Program-made: the position numbers and the translations under genes | The notes under the pieces: generated by a model | What the model was told of the DNA's origin: nothing | Seen by the model: the letters and a program-made list of their open reading frames with translations, nothing else | Database searches by the model: none | Part shown: one piece after another, positions 27,131 through 34,884 of the stretch | How the letters are laid out: each line of letters opens with the position of its first letter | How positions within the stretch are numbered: the first letter of the stretch is position 1 | Source: Segatella copri | Lineage (GTDB): Bacteria; Bacteroidota; Bacteroidia; Bacteroidales; Bacteroidaceae | Assembly (NCBI RefSeq): GCF_026015625.1 | Contig: NZ_JAPDVG010000001.1 | Coordinates: 1,054,001 to 1,118,000 of the forward strand | Length of the DNA: 64,000 nucleotides | Reading direction: 5' to 3'

Positions 27131-27226
27131 AATTGTTCTAATATGCTATTCATGAACTGTTTTATCCATCGAACATGAAACCTTAAGATTTCCTCAAACC
27201 ATTTCAATTTGACTATAACTATCATA

Positions 27227-27263
27227 AAATGAGGGTATGAAAACTAACATACCCTCATTTTTA
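27227..27263 (-). terminator. Intrinsic terminator
   Basis: AAAATGAGGGTATG pairs with CATACCCTCATTTTT; it serves the minus-strand gene ending at 27280. Confidence 0.75.
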
Positions 27264-27279
27264 TTTTAGCTTTTACAAC

Positions 27280-27648
27280 TTAATCATCATAATAACTTAA
27301 TGGTCTGTTAAAAGATGGGAAATTTTTAAAATAGTAAATTTTAATTTTTGTTCCTATTTTATCACTCTCCCCCTCTTTTATTAAAGAGTTTCCTGTATAA
27401 ATTTGTCCATTTAACCCAAACTCATACATATAGCAACTTACACTCCATCTATGAAGCCATGTTGATGTGTTTGATGTTATTATCGCTTCAGTTTGTTCAC
27501 CGCAATGTTCTAATATCATTGCTAACACAGGAATAGCAATGGTATAAATAAGAACACATGCACAAATTGTAAAATAGACATTTGCAGCAGTAATTTTACT
27601 GCAAATGCCTTTTTTCCTATTTTGGGATCTATTTTTTCTTCTGTTCAT
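27280..27648 (-). CDS. Membrane-anchored small protein, immunity-like
   Basis: 122 aa. Basic N-terminus, one TM helix (residues ~22-45, VYFTICACVLIYTIAIPVLAMIL), then a ~75-residue exported domain with two Cys. It resembles in outline the protein at 5038. No family recognised. It lies 82 bp after a lipoprotein gene on the same strand and is followed by a terminator, so the two form a unit. Confidence 0.6.
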   Translation of the reverse strand: MNRRKNRSQNRKKGICSKITAANVYFTICACVLIYTIAIPVLAMILEHCGEQTEAIITSNTSTWLHRWSVSCYMYEFGLNGQIYTGNSLIKEGESDKIGTKIKIYYFKNFPSFNRPLSYYDD

Positions 27649-27729
27649 TTCGACTATTATTGTTTTTATAATATTCTATAATTTGAATTGCCTTTTTTAT
27701 TGGACAGTAGTGAATTATGACAAATCGAG

Positions 27730-28212
27730 TTACTTCATTAAAATTGATTTATTATTGTAGCCATAGCCGATAATCTTTACATCTACTTTTGAATGGATTA
27801 AAGTTGGTGAACCTTGTATCTTGTATTGGAAGTAGATTGTATCTATTTTCTCTGTTGTGGCTATTTTGAGAGTTTTAACTTGATTGAATATTTCCATTGT
27901 TATCTTTTTGAATTTTTTATTGTCGCAAATAACCACTCTTTTTTTTACAATATATCCTCGTTGGTCAGTCTTGTATTCAACAGCAACGTATGCTTCCAAA
28001 TTATTTTTTTGAAACTCAATAGGATATTTACACTTGTTTTCCAATTCGTTTATGAACAACTCTCTATTTCTATAGCCAGGATTACCTGTGCTTACTTGGC
28101 ATACATCAAATAGTTGCGGAGATGTTCCCACAAGAGACACATTAGTATTGGAGTTGCATGAACCAAATACTACCAAAACTGTCAATAATATAATACCCAC
28201 TAATTCCTTCAT
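27730..28212 (-). CDS. Lipoprotein with TonB-C-like fold pattern, immunity-like
   Basis: 160 aa; a lipobox at VFGSC (~residue 19). The domain around residues 70-135 (AYVAVEYKTDQRGYIVKKRVV...VKTLKIATTEKIDTIYFQYKIQ) follows the strand pattern of TonB C-terminal-like domains, a weak assignment. Part of the minus-strand cargo of array module B. It lies directly downstream of an ORF6N remnant. Confidence 0.6.
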   Translation of the reverse strand: MKELVGIILLTVLVVFGSCNSNTNVSLVGTSPQLFDVCQVSTGNPGYRNRELFINELENKCKYPIEFQKNNLEAYVAVEYKTDQRGYIVKKRVVICDNKKFKKITMEIFNQVKTLKIATTEKIDTIYFQYKIQGSPTLIHSKVDVKIIGYGYNNKSILMK

Positions 28213-28428
28213 CTTTATTCTATATGATTTTATCTATGACTCCACTTTAAAAAGTGGATTAAATTTGAATTAAACATATGCCTTGGAAAGCCTTTATGCA
28301 ATCCTCGGCGTTAACTAACTCTGACAACCAGTTGGCGAACGAGTTGTTTATGCAACGTGAAAATGCCTCCTGTAGCCTAAATATAGCCCCAAAGTGGGGC
28401 GATTCGCTCTTTGAACTATTTTGTTGCC

Positions 28429-28530
28429 ATCTTGGAGAAGCCAAAACACTTTTTGCCTAAGTCCTTAATGGATGCACCTATGTGATATACACAGTTCGCT
28501 GCTCTCCTTTTTTTCTATTTTATCTGTCAT
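28429..28530 (-). pseudogene. ORF6N gene remnant, module B
   Basis: Starts MTDKIEKK and, after an internal deletion of almost the whole gene, would continue with the ORF6N tail (HIGASIKDLGKK-FGFSKM). One extra T in the T-run (seven instead of six at 28508-28514) shifts the frame relative to the copy at 33052-33186. Both copies share the same deletion join. Confidence 0.75.
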
Positions 28531-28720
28531 ATTTATATTCATTTTTCCAATATCACAAATTGTGACTTTGAACATTACCATATTTAACAGCATTCAAAGG
28601 TAGTGCTTTTAGCCTTTAAGCCACTATTGCACAACCCCTTTCTTTGAAAAGAACGTAAAATCAATAGTTTTATTGCTATGATTGTACTTTTATTAATCGC
28701 TTCACTCGTTGTACGGTATT
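28436..28720. repeat. Cassette-border repeat, copy B
   Basis: About 285 bp matching 33078-33370 (copy C), and over its right half copy A at 25845-25990. It contains the ORF6N remnant, its upstream region and the 3' end of a resolvase gene. Confidence 0.85.
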
Positions 28721-28722
28721 TA
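28680..28722 (-). pseudogene. Last codons of a serine resolvase, module B
   Basis: The minus strand reads TVQRVKRLIKVQS then stop, identical to the end of the resolvase fragment at 33326-33705 (STVQRVKRLIKVQS). Sequence upstream is unrelated. Confidence 0.65.
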
Positions 28723-28754
28723 CCCCTTAAACGGATGATTTCCCGACAACAGGA

Positions 28755-28886
28755 GTCGATAACATTACTATAAGCCCACAAAAGGAAGAACAGATATATG
28801 ATTTGTCTGGAAAAAAGGTAACAAGCATAGAGAACGGACGCATATATATTATTAATGGGAAAAAGGTAATATCTACAACTCATTAA
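28755..28886 (+). pseudogene. C-terminal tail of a secreted protein (T9SS-like sorting tail)
   Basis: The open frame reads ISPQKEEQIYDLSGKKV...GRIYIINGKKVI, the typical end of Bacteroidetes secreted proteins with a C-terminal sorting domain (YDLSGRKV...IYIVNGKKV). No start and no body are present. Confidence 0.7.
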
Positions 28887-28902
28887 AAAGAAAAAATATT
28901 AG

Positions 28903-28948
28903 AAAGGAATTATGGAAAGCGATATTTGCCCATAATTCCTTTTATTTT
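28903..28948. terminator. Bidirectional terminator
   Basis: AAAGGAATTATGG pairs perfectly with CCATAATTCCTTT, followed by TATTTTTAT. It serves the plus-strand relic and the minus-strand gene ending at 28981. Confidence 0.75.
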
Positions 28949-28980
28949 TATATGACCCCACCAACTCCAATTGGATATAA

Positions 28981-29673
28981 TCAAAACGGTACGACCGGTT
29001 TCCAGAAATCGCTAATTTGATTTAGTTTCAAGTTTCTCTTCCAAACATTAGCTTTAATAAAATGCTCTTCATAAACAGCCCTGTCTCGCTCTGGATAAAT
29101 GTTCCCTTTCCAATATTGTCTCAATTCGGCAACCTTAATGAGATGTCCATTGGTGCATACATATTTTACATATTCGTTCTCTGCGGAAGAAACATACACT
29201 CTTGAAAGAATACACTTGTATTTGTCGCTGATTTTGGGGTTTGGAATATCTTTGAATTCTTCAATTTTGTCATAATGCTCAGTATTAGGATTCCAAACAT
29301 ATGCATCAAAATGTTCAGTGCCAGAAGCACCAAAGCTACCCAAATAAAACAGCACATCTTCTTTTATACCGTCAAAATTCAAGTCAGTCAACAGACAACT
29401 ATCAATACGTTCTTCATTTGGTACAAGATCATCATCTTCAGGATATTTGTATCCGAAGCGATGAATGGTCTTGTCGCCACGTTTTATAATCACTCCATAA
29501 TCAACATCGTCAACCTCATGCTCTATCATAAGGCTTAGAGTGTCGTCATTACTTCTCATAGAAGAATCAGAAGTTGCTTCTTTCTGTGGAACACATTTCG
29601 TTTTATTCTTATTGCATCCCCATACTACAAGAAAACTACAAAAAATGAGTAGAATAAAAACTATCTTTTTCAT
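28981..29673 (-). CDS. XAC2610-like lipoprotein, candidate immunity protein 1
   Basis: 230 aa with a lipobox VVWGC (~residue 20). The core DSCLLTDLNFDGIKEDVLFYLG...TEHFDAYVWNPNTEHYDKI carries the Asp/Asn calcium-loop-like pattern (DLNFDG) and a WNP segment of the XAC2610 family. Characterised members protect Xanthomonas from a peptidoglycan-degrading effector. It is a paralogue of the gene at 30319-30942, 650 bp upstream on the same strand. An immunity role is therefore reasonable but not shown. Confidence 0.7.
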   Translation of the reverse strand: MKKIVFILLIFCSFLVVWGCNKNKTKCVPQKEATSDSSMRSNDDTLSLMIEHEVDDVDYGVIIKRGDKTIHRFGYKYPEDDDLVPNEERIDSCLLTDLNFDGIKEDVLFYLGSFGASGTEHFDAYVWNPNTEHYDKIEEFKDIPNPKISDKYKCILSRVYVSSAENEYVKYVCTNGHLIKVAELRQYWKGNIYPERDRAVYEEHFIKANVWKRNLKLNQISDFWKPVVPF

Positions 29674-29693
29674 ACTTCTTTTTATTTTTATTT

Positions 29694-29890
29694 TTATTGC
29701 GACAAAGATACAAACCGCTTCCTTCCTGACTGTAATCGGAATGAGATATTATCACGTTCCAATTGCGCACAGGTCGAAAGTGTGGCTATCATTATCGGGG
29801 CAAAGAGGGACGGATGTCCTTCTTCGTCCAATAATATAAGCTGTTCATTTTGAATGTAGAGGTTAATGCCACAATGTTGCAATTTATTCA
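29694..29890 (-). pseudogene. Serine resolvase fragment (middle region)
   Basis: Reads CGINLYIQNEQLILLDEEGH, FAPIMIATLSTCAQLERDNI and FRLQSGRKRF, the end of the resolvase catalytic domain and the E-helix, in close agreement with 33326-33705. Cut on both sides: the N-terminal catalytic Ser region and the HTH are missing. Confidence 0.75.
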
Positions 29891-29917
29891 GATATAAATG
29901 TAACTTACTTCTATCAA

Positions 29918-30319
29918 TTATTTGTCCGGCTCCAATTCCTCTATTGCGCAAATGGCATGTAGCTCAACCTTTTTAATGTGAGGATAAGTCTTCTTATAAT
30001 TATCTGTCACATCTTTAAAGATACTCTCACCGTCACTATAGAATGTAGCCAAGACAACTTCTCTATAATCTTTGAAAGGCAACAAATACCAAACTTCTGT
30101 ATTATCAGCATTTTGTTGGATGTTAAGAACTCCCTCCATACGTGTATTTCCTTCACTGTATGCATCGGCAAGTAATAGAAACGAAAATAGGGAACGCACT
30201 GCGTTCTCTATCTTTTTATCACTTGTTGCGTCTGTTTTTTGAATCCATACCTTTAGAGAAAGCACGAAGTTGTTGCTTCCCAAGGAGGCCATGAAGTGGT
30301 GATGAACGGAGAATAACAT
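29918..30319 (-). CDS. Chimera: KilA-N fragment joined to an unknown cargo protein
   Basis: 133 aa. The first third (GSNNFVLSLKVWIQKTDA) is a piece of a KilA-N protein, matching GSNNFVLSVKAWIQRTGA in the intact gene at 34885. The rest (NAVRSLFSFLLLADAYSEG...VWYLLPFKDYREVVLATFYSDGESIFKDV) is a different compact protein. Its start overlaps the stop of the XAC2610-like gene at 30319. The cargo part probably once had its own start or signal. Function unknown. Confidence 0.5.
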   Translation of the reverse strand: MLFSVHHHFMASLGSNNFVLSLKVWIQKTDATSDKKIENAVRSLFSFLLLADAYSEGNTRMEGVLNIQQNADNTEVWYLLPFKDYREVVLATFYSDGESIFKDVTDNYKKTYPHIKKVELHAICAIEELEPDK

Positions 30320-30942
30320 TATTCACACTCTCTCGGAGGGTGTGACAGAAGTTCTTTTTGTACAAACACTCCTTTCTCGAACTTCCATTTTCCAAACTCA
30401 TAATCAACGGCAGAACCACGGCTGAAAGATTCAATAATCTTTTCTTTTTCGTTAAGCGTAGGATTGGGAATATCATGGAATGATGGAACAAACAAGAACT
30501 TCTGCTTGACTTCATTCCAGACATAAGCATCCCAATATTCCACACCTTGATTTCCGAATTGTCCCAAATATACCAACAGATCTTTATTGCCATCAAACGT
30601 CACATCAGTCATCAGACAGCTATCCTTCCGGCCACCATTTGGGTCAAAAGTATCGTCCTTTGGATAAGAGAAAGGTATAATTTGTACTGTTTTCTCCCCT
30701 CGCATAATAAATACTTCAAAATCGAAATCCTTGGACTTGGGAGATTGTGTTCTTATAACAGCGTTAAGCGTATCTTCCGATGCAATATCTTGCTTGTTAA
30801 AGACTTTGCCCGAAATCACACTATCGGTGTCAATAGACATGCTGTCTTTGGTAGGGTTTCCCTGCCCCACCTTACTTTCCTTGCAACCGAAGATCAACAT
30901 CAAAGAAAGTATTACTAATGTACTATCGATAATTCTTTTCAT
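30319..30942 (-). CDS. XAC2610-like lipoprotein, candidate immunity protein 2
   Basis: 207 aa with a lipobox MLIFGC at ~residue 20. DSCLMTDVTFDGNKDLLVYLGQFGNQGVEYWDAYVWNEVKQKFLFVPSFHDIPNP aligns with the paralogue at 28981-29673, including the calcium-loop-like DVTFDGNKD and the DIPNP turn. N-terminal ~70 residues are low-complexity linker. Two divergent copies within 2 kb fit an array of immunity proteins to related effectors. Confidence 0.72.
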   Translation of the reverse strand: MKRIIDSTLVILSLMLIFGCKESKVGQGNPTKDSMSIDTDSVISGKVFNKQDIASEDTLNAVIRTQSPKSKDFDFEVFIMRGEKTVQIIPFSYPKDDTFDPNGGRKDSCLMTDVTFDGNKDLLVYLGQFGNQGVEYWDAYVWNEVKQKFLFVPSFHDIPNPTLNEKEKIIESFSRGSAVDYEFGKWKFEKGVFVQKELLSHPPRECE

Positions 30943-30982
30943 TGTCTTTAAATATTTTGATCATTTCATTGCGTTAATTTTC

Positions 30983-31586
30983 TTATATAAGATAAATATC
31001 ACTTATGCCTTTAGCTTCTCCTGTAAAAATATAATTAATTCTCATTGTACCATAGCCTGCTATAAACCATACTCCAGCAATAATAGTTCCAACACCAGTT
31101 GTTGAAACACCAAGCATAGCTCCATTTATTAAATGTGAAGGCTTAATCTCTCCTGAAAGGAGTATATCAGCTCCTATCAAAACAGCTCCTGCATGCGTAA
31201 GCTTGGTCGAAATATTCCGAGCCTTAGCTACTGTTAGAGTATGTATTGGTATGCGCCATCTTTCCGCCAGCCTTGCCACTTTGTGGAACTGACGTACCAT
31301 TTACAACGCTGAGCACATTGCTCACCGCATCGTATGTATAGGCATTGTCCATAATGGCGTTGCCACCACTGTTCACCGTGAGGTTCTGCAATCTGCGACG
31401 CTGTGGGACGTAGGTGTAGAACGTCTCCGCACCATTGCAATACTTCAAATATGTGCGCTGCTCGAACTTGTCATAGTCAATCTTGCTCACATAGTCGTAG
31501 CCGTATGACTTGTAGCCATGCACCTTTTCAAGCTGACCGCCGAGGTTGTAAGAATAGGTAATCTTCTCCTCGTCTGGATAAATCAT
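30983..31586 (-). pseudogene. RHS toxin C-terminal region, frameshifted
   Basis: The frame 31586-31224 gives YD/RHS repeats (ITYSYNLGGQLEKVHGYKSYG...NAYTYDAVSNVLSVVNGT). Another frame (to 30983) gives a toxin-tip-like end, THAGAVLIGADILLSGEIKP...VSTTGVGTIIAGVWFIAGYG, a hydrophobic glycine-rich segment common at the ends of Bacteroidales RHS proteins. The two are out of frame and there is no N-terminal RHS body. Confidence 0.75.
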
Positions 31587-31765
31587 CTCTAACCCGTAGT
31601 GCTTGGATTTTATATGGAAAAACTTTCAAAGATACAAGGGAAATATCCTCTGATAAGCCCTGACGAATTTTAAGGCGGTTTATAGCCTTGTTTTGTTGAT
31701 ACTTTCATACGTCTTTATTTTATGTTTTATCTAAAGAACGATAGACATTTGATTTTATTGCATTG
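31407..31765. repeat. ~355-bp direct repeat, copy 2
   Basis: Partner of 26776-27130 (see there). The shared noncoding half continues upstream of the RHS fragment's first Met, so it was inherited from one ancestral cassette. Confidence 0.85.
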
Positions 31766-31775
31766 AATTGTAGCT

Positions 31776-32081
31776 TTAACCACAAATGTTGGAACATATT
31801 ACGGAGTGTTACCACCTGATGTTGAAACAACACTCACATTAAATGCTGATGGTACCTATTTGTTGATACAGTCATACAATGAAAAGTAGAACAAACAGGA
31901 AAGGTTAAGAGGAACTTTTCAAATACTTGACTACAATATCCTGATGCTTGTGCATCCTTTGAGTGGTGACAACATTTTCTATAAGGTGAGAGAGAATAAA
32001 AGTGTTATTTTGCTGGATTCATTTGACAATGAACCTAAAAGAGAGGATAGCAAGAACTATACTCTGAAGAAGAAAGGATAA
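31776..32081 (+). pseudogene. NlpE-like lipoprotein fragment with in-frame stop
   Basis: The plus frame reads VGTYYGVLPPDVETTLTLNA, then an in-frame TAG at 31887-31889, then LRGTFQILDYNILMLVHPLSG...YTLKKKG. GTYxGxLP...TTLTLNxDGTY is the NlpE N-terminal pattern. It lacks a signal peptide and is broken. Confidence 0.65.
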
Positions 32082-32084
32082 AAA

Positions 32085-32137
32085 AGGTGTGCCTTCTATG
32101 ATTATTCCACAAGAAAAAACATAGAAGGTACGCCCTT
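32085..32137. terminator. Bidirectional terminator
   Basis: AAGGTGTGCCTTCTATG pairs with CATAGAAGGTACGCCCTT (one bulge) between convergent units. Confidence 0.65.
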
Positions 32138-32149
32138 CTTAATAAAGCT

Positions 32150-32572
32150 CTATAACAATCTTTGGACATTTAAAATTGTTTTCTTCTCTGCATCATAAAT
32201 TACAGGTATCACGTCCCAGGTTATATAGATTATCTTGTCTGACAGTTTTGTTTTTACATCATTTTTTGTATAATATAAGTAAATATCTTCGCTATGTATC
32301 TTCGTTATATTATTACGGTAATCACATATGTATATTTGTCCATTTTTAGGTACCATATAAAATATAGGCAATTCACCGTAATGTCCAAAATCTATTTTGT
32401 TTTTAAAACTAAATATATTTTTGCTTATTTTTAGTTCTCCATTTGTGATATTCTTCTCATTTATTAATAAAAACAAATTATAACTATTATAATAGTATAA
32501 TCGTGTTTTACCAAAAAAATATTGTAATAAAACTGAGATAATGACAATAATTATAAATATTACTTTTTTCAT
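32150..32572 (-). CDS. Membrane-anchored protein, candidate immunity protein
   Basis: 140 aa with a single N-terminal TM/signal anchor (KVIFIIIVIISVLLQYFF) and a ~115-residue exocytoplasmic beta-rich domain with many Tyr/Ile. It follows the toxin-tip relic at 32628-33000 on the same strand with ~55 bp between, separated by a terminator hairpin. That is the usual toxin-then-immunity order. No family recognised. Confidence 0.6.
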   Translation of the reverse strand: MKKVIFIIIVIISVLLQYFFGKTRLYYYNSYNLFLLINEKNITNGELKISKNIFSFKNKIDFGHYGELPIFYMVPKNGQIYICDYRNNITKIHSEDIYLYYTKNDVKTKLSDKIIYITWDVIPVIYDAEKKTILNVQRLL

Positions 32573-32593
32573 ATTGATTTTTCGATTTTATAA

Positions 32594-32624
32594 TTATGAG
32601 GATGGGAATTCCCATCCTCATAAA
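32594..32624 (-). terminator. Intrinsic terminator
   Basis: ATGAGGATGGGA pairs perfectly with TCCCATCCTCAT around a short AT core. Confidence 0.65.
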
Positions 32625-32627
32625 ACT

Positions 32628-33000
32628 TTAATGACTAAACAAAGAATAAAATAATGCGGCAAAATTGATAGTTTTATCACGACCATGCTTAGGCAATGAA
32701 TGTCTTCCTAACATATACCCATATTTTTCAGCATTTTTAGTTGAAAATCCCTCATGCTGAATAACATGAATAGAGCGTGATTGATACATATCAAAAGCAT
32801 TTTCTACATCTGACCATTTCCAGCCCCGATGCACCAGCTTTATAGCCTGCCATCATATCAAAGGTTGCATAATTATCCTTGATAACCTGCAACTGCTGAA
32901 CATATTTTTGCTTATAGTCAACAGAAAGTCCATCAGTCTCGCTACCTGCATACTGGATGCGGCGTGGGTCAGAACCGTAAGAGTCGAAATATCTATTCAT
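32628..33000 (-). pseudogene. RHS-type toxin tip remnant with frameshift
   Basis: First frame: MNRYFDSYGSDPRRIQYAGS...VDYKQKYVQQLQVIKDNYATFDMMAGYKAGA, ending at 32791. The second frame continues with WSDVENAFDMYQSRSIHVIQ, GYMLGRHSLPKHGRDKTIN. A shift near 32815-32830 (C-run) separates them. The orphan tip lacks an RHS core and sits next to an ORF6N remnant. Confidence 0.55.
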
Positions 33001-33051
33001 TCTACCTCCGTTTTTAAAGTGTTCTATTTTGGATCAAATAACAAAGGACGT

Positions 33052-33186
33052 TTACTGGCGATGCGCCTTAATACTATATATCTCCATCTTGGAGAAACCA
33101 AACAGCTTTTTGACTAAGTCCTTAATGGATGCACCTATGTGATATACACAGTTCGCTGCTCTCCTTTTTTCTATTTTATCTGTCAT
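33052..33186 (-). pseudogene. ORF6N gene remnant, module C
   Basis: 45 codons: MTDKIEKRRAANCVYHIGASIKDLVKKLFGFSKMEIY. The first residues and the tail of an ORF6N protein are joined by a deletion identical to that in module B. The whole DNA-binding domain is missing. Confidence 0.75.
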
Positions 33187-33370
33187 ATTTATATTCATTT
33201 TTCCAAAATCACAAATTGCGACTTTGAACATTTCATATTTAACAGCATTCAAAGGTAGTGCTGTTAGCCTATAAGCCACTATTGCACAAACCCCTTTCTT
33301 TGAAAAGAACGTAAAATCAATAGTATTATTGCGGTGATTGCACTTTTATTAATCGCTTAACTCGTTGCAC
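33078..33370. repeat. Cassette-border repeat, copy C
   Basis: Matches copy B (28436-28720) and partly copy A (25845-25990). Here it is still joined to a longer resolvase fragment, which shows that the ancestral order on the minus strand was resolvase, spacer, ORF6N. Confidence 0.85.
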
Positions 33371-33705
33371 CGTACTCACGCCCCTTCCACTTAACTTCGC
33401 CACATCCCGAATGGAATACCCCTTGCGGAGCAAACTAATAACTTCCCTATATTCGGCTTTCATCTGTTCTGCCGTTTTTACAGAGCCTACATTGCGTCCG
33501 AGTTTTCCACCTTTCTCTATATACCGCTTCCTTCCTGACTGCAATCGGAATGAGATATTTTCACGTTCCAATTGCGCACAGGTTGAAAGCGTGGCTATCA
33601 TTATCGGGGCAAAGAGGGACGGATGTCCTTCATCGTCCAATAATATAAGCTGTTCCTTTTGAATGTAGAGGTTAATGCCACAGTCAATGAGTTGCAGACA
33701 ATGTG
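33326..33705 (-). pseudogene. Serine recombinase (resolvase), N-terminally truncated
   Basis: Reads LIDCGINLYIQKEQLILLDD, FAPIMIATLSTCAQLEREN, then KGGKLGRNVGSVKTAEQMKAEYREVISLLRKGYSIRDVAKLSGRGVSTVQRVKRLIKV: the end of the catalytic domain, the linker and an intact HTH. The N-terminal catalytic Ser region is replaced by the opposite-strand lipoprotein fragment at 33705. It cannot be active. This is the longest of three resolvase pieces. Confidence 0.8.
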
Positions 33706-33962
33706 CCGTTAAATTTGATTTTGGTTTTGCAGCAAGAGTCAGAATATGGAAAGATACAGGAGAACCATTGGATGTAATATTCGGTAATGGTATGGGAAGA
33801 AATTTTCTCTTTAAAACCTTTGTAGAGCAAACCAATCACTCACCAAATGACTATGAGAAAGTGGCTTCTGACTCTATTGTTAAAGTACCATTGCAAACTA
33901 TACATGAACCAGAGGTTATTTGGAACGACAATAGTGACAAACAAGATGAACGGCTACGATAA
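33705..33962 (+). pseudogene. Fragment of the lipoprotein family seen at 23431
   Basis: Plus frame CAVKFDFGFAARVRIWKDTG...NGMGRNFLFKTFVEQTNHSPNDYEKVASDSIVKVPLQTIHE, highly similar to residues ~100-165 of the lipoprotein at 23431-24351. It lacks signal peptide and C-terminus. It is inverted relative to the full gene and truncates the resolvase. Confidence 0.8.
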
Positions 33963-34258
33963 TAAGCCTGTATTGATGAAATAACACAAGGAATAAAATA
34001 ATATTTTTTAAGATAATCGTTTGCACTAATCCAATATAAATCTGTATCTTTGCAACCAGATAAGCGTTCTGTAACACAAGAAACGGAAGAGGCAGAGAAA
34101 CAATGCATTGCATTTGTTTCCAGAATCTTACAAAAAAGGCTAAAAAGAAGCGGTACAACTTTATCGCTAACAGGCTGAGAATAAGCATATTACATTTGTT
34201 GTTCATTTTCTCTGCACTTGTAAAAAGGGTAGTTGTACCGTTTAAAAGATAAAAGCTT
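33963..34258. other. Noncoding stretch
   Basis: No supported gene. Plus-strand TATCTTTG at ~34050-34057 is a possible -7 box, followed by GAAGAGGCAGAGAAAC.. and an imperfect repeat region to ~34245. Any transcript here would be noncoding. Confidence 0.4.
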
Positions 34259-34297
34259 AACTATCAGCAACATCCACATGTTGCATCGGGAAATAAT
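34259..34297. repeat. Third att-like site (internal right end)
   Basis: AACTATCAGCAACATCCACA followed by TGTTGCATCGGGAAATAA matches the right end at 35879-35916 with only two or three differences, and matches the attL core except one base. It marks the former right end of the main island before the segment 34298-35919 was added. Confidence 0.75.
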
Positions 34298-34342
34298 TTT
34301 GCTGTTTTTTAATATATAGCAAATATCAAGAAATGGATTATT

Positions 34343-34783
34343 ATGTTAAGAGATAAACTTGTTGAGATTGCCTTGCAATGGCAATCAAAATATGGTGTTG
34401 CGCCACAGATTACTTCTGTTATATCTGAATTTGATGCAGCGATGTTAGTTGGAATGTCAGAAAGTGATTATTCTGATTACATGCAGGATAAAACCGCAGT
34501 AAGTAAAGGTGCAGATTTTGTTTTTAATCATCAAAGATACCAGGTAAAAGCAAATAGACCAAGTGGTAAGCCCGGAAGTAAAGTCACAATGGTTCCTAAA
34601 GCAACGAATTATCTTTGGGATAAACTCATTTGGATTCTATATGACCAACATTATGTAATGCTAGAAGCTTGGGAATGGGATGTTGAAGACTATAAATTAG
34701 AATTTGATGACAAAAAAAGAATTTCTCCCAACGATTATAGAAAAGGGAAATGCCTATTCACAAAGATAGAAGACAAAGTTTAA
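34343..34783 (+). CDS. Paralogue of the 5489 protein, possible PD-(D/E)xK-type nuclease fold
   Basis: 146 aa, start ATG at 34343 (MLRDKLV). Nearly collinear with the protein at 5489-5929. Invariant parts include DAAMLVGMSE, DKTAV-KG-DFV, YQVKANRPSG, GSKVTMVPKA and DKLIWILYD. Differences lie mainly at the C-terminus. It is the first gene of the small terminal segment between two att-like sites. A nuclease role is a pattern-based guess. Presence in two separately bounded segments suggests a function worth carrying. Confidence 0.72.
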   Translation: MLRDKLVEIALQWQSKYGVAPQITSVISEFDAAMLVGMSESDYSDYMQDKTAVSKGADFVFNHQRYQVKANRPSGKPGSKVTMVPKATNYLWDKLIWILYDQHYVMLEAWEWDVEDYKLEFDDKKRISPNDYRKGKCLFTKIEDKV

Positions 34784-34816
34784 AGCCGCTACAAGAAATA
34801 TATGGATTTACATAGG

Positions 34817-34844
34817 GGGATGCATCTGATAAAAAATGCATCCC
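34817..34844. terminator. Hairpin between convergent genes
   Basis: GGGATGCAT pairs with ATGCATCCC. There is no strong T-run, so termination is tentative. Confidence 0.4.
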
Positions 34845-34884
34845 ACCGTATTTCCATCCTTATCCTTTATTGCCAAATTAATCT

